64,000 nucleotides of DNA from Eopsaltria australis. Lineage: Eukaryota; Chordata; Aves; Passeriformes; Petroicidae. Both the position numbers and the translations under genes were made by a program. Positions within the stretch are counted from its first letter, which is position 1. Every line of letters starts with the position of its first letter. The stretch lies in NCBI GenBank assembly GCA_034509425.1, contig JAVTVJ010000040.1, positions 2,597,501 to 2,661,500 on the forward strand, read 5' to 3'. Positions 37,382 through 48,790 of this stretch are shown one piece after another. The notes below the pieces were generated by a model that was not told where the DNA came from, did not search any database, and worked only from the letters and a program-made list of their open reading frames with translations.

Positions 37382-37590
37382 GTAAGCATGTAGTTGATAC
37401 TGTTAACCTTTAATTAATATTAAATAATGAAAAAGGAAGCAATTTTACATAATTGAGGGCTTTAGCCCTAACTATTTCATGAATATAGAGATAAAACAAA
37501 GAAAGCCGTTCTGCTTGAAGTGATGTCAGCTTTAATGTAACCTTTCTGATAAACAAAATTAGACAGAATTAAATAGTGATCAAATCAGTC

Positions 37591-37596
37591 TTTATT
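37591..37596 (-). terminator. MTRES1: MTRES1 polyadenylation signal, distal
   Basis: TTTATT on the plus strand is AATAAA for the minus-strand gene, 254 nt beyond the stop codon. Confidence 0.5.
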
Positions 37597-37693
37597 GGTT
37601 CATTTTTCATAAGTAATTTCCTGGAAAATGTAAGTGTTGGATCTTTTAACTTACAGTACCACAAAACAAAGCTAACAGCAAAAAGTGACAGGC

Positions 37694-37699
37694 TTTATT
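37694..37699 (-). terminator. MTRES1: MTRES1 polyadenylation signal, proximal
   Basis: AATAAA on the minus strand, 151 nt past the stop, followed by a T-rich CACTTTTTGCTGTT. This would give a short 3' UTR. Confidence 0.55.
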
Positions 37700-37849
37700 G
37701 CATGATTATTGATGTATGCAGCAGAGGGAGATAACATTCTGACACAAGCCCTTAAAAAGGGTACTGTAATTTTGTTCAACCAAAATTAATATTTAACAAA
37801 AAAATATGTTTTTCTGCAAAAATCTTATGCTGCCACATGCAACCCCTTA

Positions 37850-38026
37850 TTATTTAAGTACATCCTGTTTGGGCACTTTTAAGTTTTTCCAACGCCTCAA
37901 AATGACTTTGTATTTTTCACTTTCAGTTTTGTCAGATAATTTTTTTAAGACTACCCGCATAACTACAGCAGTTCCTGTTTCTTTATCTTCACCTATTATG
38001 AGATCCAGTGTGTCACCAAGTTTCAC
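37850..38026 (-). CDS. MTRES1: MTRES1 terminal coding exon
   Basis: The acceptor TTTCTATTTCCAG ends at 38027. The exon encodes the last 58 residues, from VKLGDTLDLI to a basic C-terminus, then stop TAA at 37852-37850. Confidence 0.9.
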   Translation of the reverse strand: MKLGDTLDLIIGEDKETGTAVVMRVVLKKLSDKTESEKYKVILRRWKNLKVPKQDVLK

Positions 38027-40332
38027 CTGGAAATAGAAAGACAAGATGGGTGATTATAAACATTCCCTGGGGAAAACAAATCCCCGCAATCTTCCTTTCT
38101 TTACACTTAATATTCTTATCTCACAGGAGAGGAGGAAGGCAGCCAATACCAGACCTATTATAGATGCTCCAGCTATGAACTTCTAGGAAAGCCGTGGCAA
38201 TACGCAATTACGTGTCTCATGACCTTCCCTACCAAGAGCTTCACCCTCCACATTATATAACCAACACCTAACTCTGCAAAAAAAGGTTTAATGTCTTCTT
38301 TTCCTGAACTGTGCTTCCCACCAATCTTTTTCTGTCAATACAGACACAAAACAGCCAAATGCAAAGATCTTCCTCATGCCTTTAATAGTTTAAAGTGTTT
38401 CAAAGAACAGAGTGCTCAGCAACTGCCTGTGCTCCCCTCAAAGGTCACAGAAGCAGCACACCTCTCATAAACCAGCCTTAACTCTGTGGCATTAGGAATC
38501 AAAACCTCTCATCATATTGCCCTTTGACGACAGTAACCACTGACTATCACCCTCACATAAAGAAAGGGTTGGTAGAAGTACATGTCTGGTGACCCTTCTG
38601 GCTCTCTCCTAACTGTGGTCCTGTGTGCTCTATTACAGGTACAACAATCTTCCCTGAGCTACCCCAGTTTCAATCCTTTTCTATCACCAAACTTTTTCCT
38701 GCTCCACCATTATCTCAGATTTAATCATTCCTACTCCATCAACCTCACACGCATATCATCACTTCCTTCAGCAACTTAAAATGTTCTGTCCTTGCTGCCT
38801 TCTCCTGACTTTCAGCTTTAGATTTGACTCTCCAACAACACAAGATTCCTGTCTGCTTTAGGGAATGACGTTTTACCTAGGGAACCATAGTCACATCATC
38901 CCCCCCAAGTGGAAGTGGTTTTAGCAATGCCATGCATGCACCTTAGCAGAGTGATCTAGAGGGAGATCATGCCTTAGCTATTTTCTTGTACTATATTAAA
39001 AAAAAAAAATTAAAAAGTCTTACAGTTCTACTTTTCTTCCACAGTTTTTCTCCATTCAGTCTGAGTTCATTATTGTAGAATGCATCTTCTACTTTACTGA
39101 AGAAAAATAAGGTTTTATTGCAGTTACAGTGTGCAGCAAACCAAATGCAATTGTTTCTTTGCAGAAACACAACACCACCATTCATGGGCAAGGCACATTT
39201 CCACAACTTTAATTTGTGCATAAAGGACACCTTCACTTAAGGTCAGGACAGACCTGAACTGGAAGTAAATAAAAGATCTTTCACAGATATTAAATGAAAT
39301 AATGACATATAGTTGCTCTGTGCCAGAAAAGCTGTTTCTAGAGATCTGTCTCCTGAATATCCAATGAATAATGTCCCCTTTCCTGCACCAGCCAGTTCAA
39401 TAATTTGTAAGTGATCAAGCTATACTAATATTCTGTTCTAACAGCAGTTAGGTATCAGACTTCTGCAGGTTGCATTAGATCAACCACTGTGATACATTTA
39501 TAGACTGTACATTTACCTGGTGGGCCTGTGAAGCTTATACTTACCATCCCTTATTTCTCCATTCATTAAATAGTGCATTATTTTACTCCCTCAATCTCAA
39601 ATTAGACCTTTTTATATTACTCAATACAGTATTTTGCATTTTCTTAATTTTAAATAAATAGTAAGTGATACAAGATGCCTCCTCAACAATCTTAGAAATA
39701 CTGCAGACAGGGAAAAGCAAAATCAGGCTGTTTCAAGGGAGATAAAGGGAAATAAACAGGAACATCCATACATCCAAAACATACATTTAGAGAGTCAAAA
39801 AAGTTACACCAAAAAAAAACCAAACCACAAATACTGAGTTATTCCAGCAATAAAAGGTTATCAAAAGTCAAATTTCACTAGCAAGTTGTTTCTTCTGTAC
39901 TTACTTTCTTGCCATGTCTAGACCAGCTTTCAAGATCACGTCATATCGAAGAGACTGCACTACTTTTTCAAGATCCTTGTAATCTTTTACTACATTGGGG
40001 TCATTGTCAAATTCATCCTCAAAATTACTTTCATCTTCATCCTCTTCTTCCTCCTCCTCTTCTTGTACACTTTGTCTGCTCCTTTTAGAGCTTTTGCTGC
40101 TTTTGTTCCGCAGAGAAAGTACTGAGATATACTCCGGAGAGAGACTTAGTGCACTGAGTCTGACTGGGGAAAAACTGAAACATCTTCTGTAGTTTACTGC
40201 ACTTGCTTGACAGCTGCAGAATATGCTTCTCTTCCAAGTGGGATACAGTTTATTTGAGGGAAATTTCTCCCACAGTCCGAACCAGACATTTAGTTTTCTG
40301 AAAGTGCTGATGGAGAGTCTGAAGCCAGTCAT
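37850..40332 (-). CDS. MTRES1: MTRES1 (C6orf203), mitochondrial transcription rescue factor 1 (spliced model, 225 aa)
   Basis: MTRES1 is known in mammals as a mitochondrial matrix RNA-binding protein that protects mitochondrial transcription under stress and associates with the mitoribosome. The minus-strand model joins 40332-39905, 39096-39024 and 38026-37850 in one frame and gives 225 residues (human 240). The N-terminal 60 residues are basic, aromatic and nearly free of acidic residues, as in a mitochondrial presequence. A Ser/Lys stretch near 77-88 is followed by an acidic tract near 91-112 with seven consecutive Glu. The C-terminal S4-like RNA-binding region, about 127-200, contains KDLEKVVQSLRYDVILKAGLD, the KVEDAFYNNELRLN element and VKLGDTLDLIIGEDK. 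The gene is convergent with BEND3 and divergent from CD24. Confidence 0.95.
39024..39096 (-). CDS. MTRES1: MTRES1 coding exon 2
   Basis: A 73-nt exon between acceptor TTTTTCTTCAG and donor GTAAGA. It completes an Asn codon split after two bases and encodes KVEDAFYNNELRLNGEKLWKKSRT, the core of the S4-like domain. Confidence 0.9.
39905..40332 (-). CDS. MTRES1: MTRES1 coding exon 1
   Basis: The acceptor TTTTGTTTTAG ends at 40341, so the exon spans 40340-39905. Translation starts at the ATG at 40332-40330, giving MTGFRLS; -3 is G and +4 is A. The frame is open further upstream, but that part lies in the intron. The exon ends AGAAA before donor GTAAGT. It holds the targeting region, the acidic tract and the beginning of the S4-like domain. 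Confidence 0.9.
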
Positions 40333-40340
40333 AGCATAAC

Positions 40341-41777
40341 CTAAAACAAAACAGACACTCATATGTGAAAATGAGCAACTGCTTCGACGGCTTGGAAGGA
40401 TTTCCCCACATATGGCAAAACATTTACTACAAAAAGATGATTATCCAGTTCCCCATACATTGATGCATCACCTGAAGGAACAAGGCTTTAAGTGGCTTGC
40501 TGATCTGCCTTTCTCATACACTGGTCACCACTACACAGAGCTAAGACACCAGATGAGAAACAAACACAGAAAAGCCCAGCGAAATACTCCATTCATAATT
40601 CCTTCTCTGGTGTTCAGTATTAGTTGTCCAAACACATTTGTGGAACTTTCCTCCCTACATCTGAAATACAATCCACAAAATACACAGAAACAACGCTATC
40701 TGTGCCATAAAATGCACAGGGATATGTCTATTTATCATGAGTCATTGTCGATACAAGCAAGTTGCTGAACACTGCAAGCAAGCAAATCCAGAAAAGCCGA
40801 AAGCCGCTTAACTTTAATTTCTGCCCACAACACTGCGTGCCAAAATGCTGCTCCAAACGGGAACTGGCACGGCGGCAGTGCTCGGGAGAAACAGCGCGGC
40901 TCTGTGTACCGCAACAGGAGTGACACCACGAGTGACACCAGGAGTGACACCCGCAACAGCAGGCTCCTGGGCAAGCTCCCCGCTGCTGCTGCTCCTCTCT
41001 CTAACCTGGGACAAGCAGGTGGAAACACCCCCGACGTCTTTCAACGCTCGCACAGACTGATTTACAGTCCCTACTAGCTGGGTGCTGCGCTTTCACTGTG
41101 ATCTTATACCCACGGAAACACGTGTTTCCTTATGAGATTAGAGTTTGGTTTCCCCGCACCCAAGTGACCTCTGTCGAAATATGAAATGAGGCGGTATTTG
41201 TGGCCGAGAAAAATGCCCTGGTCAATGAGGGCAATTACTGGCCAAATAAAAATAACCACACCTCCCTTAGCTTTTTTTTTGTATCATAATATGTGAACCT
41301 AAAATATATGACATACAGTTTGAATTTCAGGATGGTGCAGGGCTCGCAGAAAACACAGGCCTCTCCTCAGTTTGGGGGCAAATTCCAGCTGTTATTCGAA
41401 CGTGCAAACAAATATTATTGCTTCTTTTAGCGCTCGACCTTAGTTCGTTCCGCGCTGGCCAGCGGGTACGAGCGGGCCCGGAGGGCCCTGAGCCCGCCCC
41501 GCACAGGCAGCGCACCCTCCCCGCCTCGCTGGAACCCTCGGGCGAGCACGGCTTCCCCCGGCACCCCGAGGCCGGGCCGGCCCCTGACCCGCCGGCGGGG
41601 CGCTCGGTGGCGGCGGAACCGGCCGGCCCCGCCTTCCCTGGCGACGGCCTCGGAGGCCACACGGGCCTGACCGCCGCCCGCCCGCTGCCGCCGCCGCCGC
41701 GACCCGGCCCCGCCAGCTCGGAGCCGCGGCGCGCCCGCCCCGGCACCGCCAGGACTGGCCCGGGGCCACGGCGTTAC
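40341..41777 (-). other. MTRES1: MTRES1 intron 1
   Basis: The donor GTAAC is at 41777 and the acceptor TTTTGTTTTAG is at 40341. It contains a 12-bp tandem triplet, GAGTGACACCAG-like, at 40918-40953. A 118-residue plus-strand open frame at 40412-40768 has no recognisable domain and is not annotated. Confidence 0.5.
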
Positions 41778-41900
41778 CTGGGGGCCGCGGGCGCCTCGGG
41801 CCCGGGCCGCGCTGCCGTCCCTGCACCGCCGCTCCCCGGCCGGAGGCGGAGCCGGAGCCACCGCAGCCCCGGCTCGGCGCCCTCTGCCGGGGCCGGCGGA
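41778..41900 (-). other. MTRES1: MTRES1 non-coding first exon (putative)
   Basis: Only the 3' boundary is supported, by a donor GTAAC. The 5' limit is arbitrary. If transcription starts above about 42013, the array would be transcribed as (GUCCC)n in the 5' UTR. Confidence 0.35.
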
Positions 41901-41915
41901 CCCGCTGCGCGCCCC

Positions 41916-42013
41916 GGGACGGGACGGGACGGGACGGGACGGGACGGGACGGGACGGGACGGGACGGGACGGGACGGGACGGGACGGGACGGGACGGGAC
42001 GGGACGGGACGGG
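41916..42013 (+). repeat. (GGGAC)19 pentanucleotide array
   Basis: Nineteen perfect GGGAC units plus a final GGG, 98 bp in all, with no interruption. Every unit supplies a G3 run with a 2-nt AC loop, so the plus strand has full G-quadruplex spacing. Confidence 0.98.
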
Positions 42014-42086
42014 CAGTGCAGCGCGGGCGGCGCGGGGGTGGTCGCTTGTCCGCCCCGTGCCCGCCGGCCTGGGAGCCGAGGCGCCT

Positions 42087-42403
42087 CTCACAGAACCACA
42101 GGAGGGGTGAGGCTGGAAGGCACCACACGGGGTCTCATCTAGTCCAAGCTCCCTGCTCAGCCGGGGCCATCCCAGAGCACATGGCACAGTATTGTGCCCA
42201 GACATTTGTTAAACGTCTCCAGTGAAGGTGACTCCACAACCTCTCTGGGCAGCCTGTTCCAATGCTCGGTTGCCCGAGCAGTAGAAGTTCTTCGTGTTCC
42301 GGTGAAAGTTCCTGTGCATAATTTCCGCCTGTTGCCTCGTGTCCTAATGGCACCACCACGAAAAGCCCGGCTCCATCCTCTTGGCATCCTCCCTCTAGAT
42401 ATT
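42087..42403 (-). mobile_element. CR1 LINE fragment (3' end), minus strand
   Basis: It starts with a degenerate CTCACAGAACCACAGG terminal repeat and runs through the CR1 3'-UTR words CATCTAGTCCAAGCTCCCTGCTC, CTCTGGGCAGCCTGTTCCA and CCTCTTGGCATCCTCCCT. It is a 5'-truncated copy abutting the MTRES1 CpG island. Confidence 0.9.
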
Positions 42404-43821
42404 TGGGGCGGCCTCTCCCCTTGTGTGCGCTGTGACCGCCGGTCTGGGAGCAGAGGCTGGAGGGAGCTGGGACAGAGGCAGGAGGGCAGCAGGCTGAAGT
42501 GGGTGTCCTGCTGATCCCCCCTCAGCAAACCGGGAGGTCCCTGGAGGAGCCCTCTGTGCTTGGGCCAGCCTCTGCCCTGTCCTCTGCTGGAAGATCCATC
42601 CAGCCACTGATGGTCTCCTGCCCCACTGAGATGTGCTGGAGCTGTTTCCCATTACAATTTTCCCAGCTTTCTAAGGAAGTTTTTTCTGTTTTTTCAGCAC
42701 CTCATGCACTACCTACATGCCCCAAACAGAAAACTATGAAAATCTCTCACTGGGGAAATCATTCCAACAGATGATAAAGTTTCCCAACCACAGATAGATT
42801 TGAAGGGCTTGGCCATAATGAGAATCTAATCCAAACCCCTTTGTGGCCTACGTTTCCCCTTATCTCTCCCTCTTTTACTCTGCATCACCATTACTGGTGG
42901 TAATTAATAATTCCTTCTCCTTGGAGCTCAGAAGCAAGGAGAGGTCCATCCCTTCTTCTGCCTTCTCCCAGATTTCTCTATGCTGTGCACCAACAGCACC
43001 TCTCTTGGTGCTTCTGAATGCTCCAGTTTCTCAGCATTTGGGGAATTCTCTGTATCCAAACAGAACAGGCACAGAATGCAAGTGGTCTGGTAGCATCTTG
43101 CCTTGATGTAAATGGCTGCACAAGGTTCAGGGTAGCTGAGGAAAAGCTCCTCAGCTTTACAGTTCTGCTTTAAAATGCCTGTCACCTCACCTGACAGACC
43201 AGTCGTCCCTTGCAAAATTACTGGCAAATCTGAAAATGATATAGCTGCAGAGCTACTGCTGCACAGCAGCTGTGCAGTTAGCATGGGCATTGTAAGTGAT
43301 TGCTTAATTTTACACCTGTATAAACTTGGTCATAAAATGTTTGAATGGGAGGTTTTTACGTCAGGGATATTTGGTAATGGAGCAATTCACGGGAAAAGCT
43401 ATTTCCCCTCCTTAGAAACTTCACTGGGAAGAAATCTCTGAACACCTCTGTGTCTTTATGTATCTCCAAGTTCTGTGAGATTCTGACCAATTTCAGTTGA
43501 GAATATAGCCTCTAACCTTTTAGCACTTTCCCCCTATATCTCTTAAAAGATACATACATACTTACTGAGGGGAAAAATAAAAAGGTTAGTAAGAGTAACT
43601 TTCTTGCATTCATAGCAGCACATAGGGAGTCAGAACAGAAAAGAATGTCAAGAGCAGTGTGGATTCCCTGGACAGAAATTCTTCCTTCTCTAAGGAGGAA
43701 AAAACCCCACAGCCAAAACCCAACAAAAACCACCCCAAGTCTGTCTTTCCGTACACCCCATTCTCTTCAAATCTTTTGGAATTTGGTTTGTTTCATGTAG
43801 GATTAAAGTCATGATCTGACA

Positions 43822-43854
43822 TTGCTAAGAGTGAAGTTAACTTACTCTTAGTAA
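43822..43854. repeat. Near-perfect 33-bp palindrome
   Basis: The central AAGTTAACTT is flanked by CTAAGAGT and ACTCTTAG, with one unpaired G. The outer bases TT and AA also pair across a G:T wobble. Confidence 0.8.
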
Positions 43855-46800
43855 ACAAAAATATAAGTATTAGTGCCTTTCCATGTTATTCAGGCATTAT
43901 GCATCCTTATTACACATTCATATTGAAAAGCAAGGTAAAGAATGTGCCTGTAGTCACCCTATCTTTTATGTTTTAAAACATTATGATGTAGTTGCATCTC
44001 GCAGAAGCAGAAATTTATCAGATGCAGAGGAAATGTGACTCGGTTGTCATGAACAGGCATCACAAATCTGATTTATCTCATCATTTCGCAACCCCAAACA
44101 GAGACATCACCTCTGTCACACTTTTTTAATTTCCTAGTTCCAGCTATGAGGGCAACTGTTCCAGTTGTACTAGTTGGGAGGTACATCATGTTATTATTAT
44201 GTCTCAGTCATGAAAGCAGATGCTTACCGAGGTTTTTTTGGGATTTCCCTCCCCCCCCCGATTCATTCAGCCCTGGACTGTAGAGGAATTTCAACGTTTC
44301 CCAGGTCTTCTTGTTGTCTGACTCCCTCCGTGCCACAGAGTGGAGGGCCATGAAAGCCCTTGTACAAGATTTGTACCACAGTTATGTGAGTGCTTCGGAA
44401 CTCCCAGCCTGGGTCAGAATGTGAATTTTTAAATGAAAAAAACAATGCAAAAATGAAGTTAAGAGTAATTAATCTTGCTTTAATTATATGGAACTGTAAT
44501 TATAACTAAAATGTTCCGTGGGGGTGAAGACCTCAGTGTAATTTTTCTCTTCTCCCAGTTTGCCATTAGATGGCAGCGAAAAGCTCCTCTCAAAGCTGCC
44601 ACGGGCTCAGGCTTCCCTCACAAGAGGCTTTGCTCAAGCACAGCTCAGTCATACCTATATCTGAGGAGGATGTTCTTTAAGCTGCTTTCAGATGATTTGA
44701 ATTATTATTTTTTTAATATGACATCTCAGCAACATACAACCAAAAGTTTCAGCTGTGGTAAGAAACAGTGATCATTCATTTCTGGCAGATTCATGGTGGT
44801 CTAATTTTTTTTAAAATTAGTCTGATCAAGGTGTATTCTTCTTTTCTCATAGAATTACTTAATTTTTTTTGTCAGTGGAGTAATCTCCTCTCTAGGAAAG
44901 GTAACTCCTCTCTTGTTTGCTTTTCATTTTTTGTATTTCAATATACTCCTAATACCATTCAATCACAAGGAGATTAGTCTTCTAGGTTTGGTAGCTCAAA
45001 GAGAAAATTCTCAGTAGCTTTTGACCTGTAACTGGGAATTCCCTCCCCACTGCCCAGGGTTTTTTGTTACCTTTGTTTTCCTGCAAGGTCAGTCAAGTGA
45101 CAGCACTGGATCTGCTGACACTCATTGCATCTCAAAATAAAGGGCCCCATGCTGCCATTTGAGTGCTGTGAGTAGCTCTGACTAACATTCTGCAATGCAC
45201 ATCTCACCAGATTACTTGTCTCTGCAGATTTAGCTTCAACACTGCATTGTGGAGACCACACACTTTTAAAGTTACACTGCTTATTTCAAGGTGAGAAGGT
45301 GACTGGACAGTGTTCTATGCATATTTATGATGCCTGGCCAAACAGAGTGTTCCCATATGAGCATCACCTTTAAGTTTGTCCATATTCATTTGAATAATGA
45401 GCTTCCTGACTGCTAATTCACCTCTTCCAGTGTCACACCTATTGTAAATGCTTAGATGTTCTTTTTTCTTAGTCCATAGTGTAGAGACAATTCCTCTAGC
45501 TGGTTACTTGCATCCAGTCTGTGACCAAATAATCCTATCATCTTTCTCTAAAGCCCCTCTCTCAAAAATAATCTTTCATGCAGCACAAGCTCCCTTTCTA
45601 GCCCTTCCAGTGCTGCCTTTTCAGTTGGCATGCTGCTCTAAACTTCCCTTTCTCACCCATTTGCCCATATAATCTACTGTGCCATCTTTTACTATAAGAC
45701 ATTGTGTTTATTCTCTTTAGGATACCTTTAATATATGCAGCTCCTATCCCAGTACACTGAAACTTGGCTGTTTCTCTCTACTTACCAGCTCTTTGTGTTG
45801 CCATTTCATTTCTTGTGATAACAACTGCATTATGAACTTCTGTCTGTTTTTTTCCTGCAGCCACACCGGCGTCCTGCACAGAGAATCCCTTTCCGGGAGT
45901 GAGCAAGGTTTCACAAAGCACCTTTACTTGCAGTTTACCTCTTCCTTGAAAACCCATCTTAGACATTAAAGATGGGTAATTAGAGGGGTAAGGGAAGGTG
46001 GATGAGTTTCAGGTATTGCTTTCTGTTTCTTTAAGTGATGGAGATATAGCCATTTGTTAATGTAGCATTCTCTCTTTTTTCCCCATCCTTTTCACTACCT
46101 GAGAGAGAGACTAATTTGGCTTTTGTCTTCCTATTGTCTTTTAAAGTAGGAGGCCACACTGAGCCATAATAAGAAAGAAAATGGAGGTGGATAGTGCAGA
46201 TTGCTCTGACCAGCACTGAAGAAGTGATGTGAGGCCACTCCATCAGTCAGAGCACGGTGAACCACCTAAACCAGAAATACATTGCTACCTTGCCAGTGAA
46301 AACTGGTGTTACATCAGTAGTTGAGCAAATGGGAGGAAAGCAGTGAGTGACTTCCTTCAGTCAGTCTGGTATTAAATCCAGCTACACCAAGATTAAAAGC
46401 TCTGCAGTTTCATTGCAAATTCTTTAATTTCCCAGTTTGGTGAGAGGTTTGCAAGGAGATTTGTTTGTTTGTTTCCCCGTCACTTTCTTGTTTGCTAATT
46501 GTCTAAAATACAGTAATATTTTGGTAGTAAAAGTTATTGTGCTGTTTCCTAAGACAGTCTCTTCCTTTGGGACTTTCATTCATTCTGTAGTGAACGTGTT
46601 CAGGTCCTGCTGGTATTGGTTGCTGCTCTAGGATTTATCTAGCTACCACTAATAGTGGGTGGCAAATGCAATAAAAACCAAAACCAATCAATTAAGCATT
46701 TATTATTTGAACCTTATTTATTAACCATAAAACAACATAGTCAATGAGCAAATGTTAAGTAGTTTGAATTATTTGTTTACTTCAGTGTTTCCTCTATAGT

Positions 46801-47135
46801 CTCCTCACATTAATGTCTTTAGTTATTAGAAAATAATGTTCTCTTCTCTAATTGATAGCAACTTATTTAAGATATACACATGCAAGTTTGGCATTATTAA
46901 TTTCCAGTGGGGAAATTTCAATTGTTCCTCCATCTGCATATAATTAAAGTTTCCTTAAAACAAGCAAACTAAAAGCCCCAAACAAAATCAAACCAATGTC
47001 TTGTGTCAGGTTTGCTTTTAAAAGCAGAAAAAAGGCTATGCAAAGTACTTCAGCTTCCAGTATCACTAAGGGACCAAATTGTCTTGATTAGCATTTATAA
47101 ACAGAAAAATTTATCTGTTTCAGTGCACCTTTGAG

Positions 47136-47137
<2 letters not shown>

Positions 47138-47173
<36 letters not shown>

Positions 47174-47178
47174 ACACA
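47138..47178 (+). repeat. (CA)n microsatellite
   Basis: About 20 CA dinucleotides with one T interruption near the right end. Confidence 0.95.
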
Positions 47179-48519
47179 GAGACATAAAGAAATAATGTCA
47201 GGTGCAATAAGGAGGGATAGAATGTCAGAATAATATTGCTTGGTGTCAAGGCTGTCCTGCCCTTTCACAATGTCCAGCTCTACAGGTGTAAAAGATGTGT
47301 AAATCACACAGTAGGAAGATCTGGGATGATTTATCTCCCAGGGAAGCTGTCCTTGCAAGACTAGCTGTTTAAACTCTGGGTGTTCTCATCACTGTGTGAC
47401 CACTCCTTCTCTGTACCTTGCATAATGATACCCTGTGATGAAGTATTCACCTTTTAAAAGATAAATGAAGTCTTAACACTCCTAGTGATACATGATACAT
47501 GTTTCCTTTCAGCAGTTCATCTTTTCAAATCCTAGACTTGTCCCTTTTTCTATTATGAAATGGGAAGAAGAGCTGATCTACTTTACACACATTTTAATCC
47601 TATTTGTTCTTATTTTGGTTTATAATTTTGTGCCTTCCCATCCAACTTTAGGTCTTCCTGTTTATCAGATTTCTCCATAGTTCATTCTCATTACTTTGTT
47701 ACTCTCTGCCTGTCCCCTACTCAAACTAGAAACTACCCAGAAAAGTTTACAAAAGAATAAGGCTTTCAGGATGCCATGCAGCAGTCATGACTAGGAATGA
47801 ATTCTCTCTTTTCATATAGACCATCTTCTTGATAACTGTGGGTAAAAATCTGCCCTGTTAATTGGCAAAGAGAAGGCAGTAAATAAACGACAACAAAAAC
47901 CAAACCAAAAAACCAAGGAAACAATAGCAAAAAAAAAAAAAAAAAAAGAGGAAGCAGAAGAATATAACATTCAAATTTCAAGGTACAGATATTCAACATA
48001 TCTCAGAAGAAGATAAAGACTTCCACTGCTATCAGAAAAAAAATGCTTCATAGGCAGGGCTGAAAACATAGGTCTTGTAAAGTGTTAGGGACTGAAGAAA
48101 TCCCAGCAGTCAAACTAATGATGATAATTAAAATGACTAATAAGGATGCAGAGATTTTCAGTGTATATGTTTTTATTTGTTTGAAAAGAAGCACAGTGAA
48201 GTAGCAGTATAGTATGAGGATAACTAACTTTTTATCCCCAGGTAAGAGAGGTAATACAGAATATCAAATTCAGTGGAAGAAATCACAGACTGACAGAGCT
48301 AGTGCTCAAGATAATGGTAAGAAGAACTTGGCTGCAATAATTGCAATTACTAATGAGTCTTATCATAGAAGGAAATTCAGGAAGATGGGAAAAGTGCTAA
48401 CATTACATGATTGCTCAAGAACTGGAGCGAGATAATCTCAAAACTGCATCAAACCACAAACAAAACAAAACAGTTGGGAAAAATTATTCTTTCTAAGATG
48501 CATCAATGGAGTTGTTGCA

Positions 48520-48790
48520 TGCTGAAGTCTCATTTTGAGTTGAGGGTGCTACTTTGGAAAACATGATCTAATTAAGACAGATTTGAGAGAGTACAAAGAA
48601 AGTGGCAAAAAAGCATAAAAGTCCTGTGAAGAAAGGTTGAAAGAACTGAATCTGTTCCTCAGACTACAGGAGAATATAGTGGCAAATGTTGGAGTGAATA
48701 ATCTATACTCTTTTAGGAGTCAGTGAAGAGATGTCAGCATCTCCAGGAAGTGATTAACCTGTTTCAGATGTCTTTGTTGAAATGAGATTA
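48520..48790 (+). mobile_element. Possible ancient CR1-like LINE fragment
   Basis: The word order (GAGAGAGTACAAAGAAAGTGG, AAGGTTGAAAGAACTGAATC, then CAGACTACAGGAGAA) resembles the CR1 3' region just before the 3' UTR, but divergence is high. Identification is tentative. Confidence 0.35.

Larger units (their letters stand above)
41400..42080 (-). promoter_or_regulatory. MTRES1: MTRES1 promoter CpG island
   Basis: GC- and CpG-rich block with no TATA box. On the minus strand a donor CCCAG|GTAAC at 41778/41777 provides a plausible non-coding first exon ending at 41778. The (GGGAC)19 array sits at its upstream side. The transcription start is not fixed by the sequence. Confidence 0.7.
42404..48519. 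other. Intergenic between MTRES1 and CD24, part 1
   Basis: No gene is recognised. It contains a near-perfect palindrome at 43822-43854, a (CA)n microsatellite at 47138-47178, and an A tract at about 47929-47947. Confidence 0.4.

Noticed and set aside
39995..40192. Plus-strand poly-serine frame
   Set aside because: Antisense shadow of the acidic Glu tract of MTRES1.
40412..40768. 118-residue plus-strand open frame in MTRES1 intron 1
   Set aside because: No domain, no splice context and no family resemblance; probably chance.
41427..42128. Minus-strand 233-residue frame containing a repeated VPSRP motif
   Set aside because: It is the translation of the (GGGAC)n array and the surrounding CpG island, not a recognisable protein.
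47095..47358. Minus-strand frame with Cys-Val repeats
   Set aside because: Translation of the (CA)n microsatellite.
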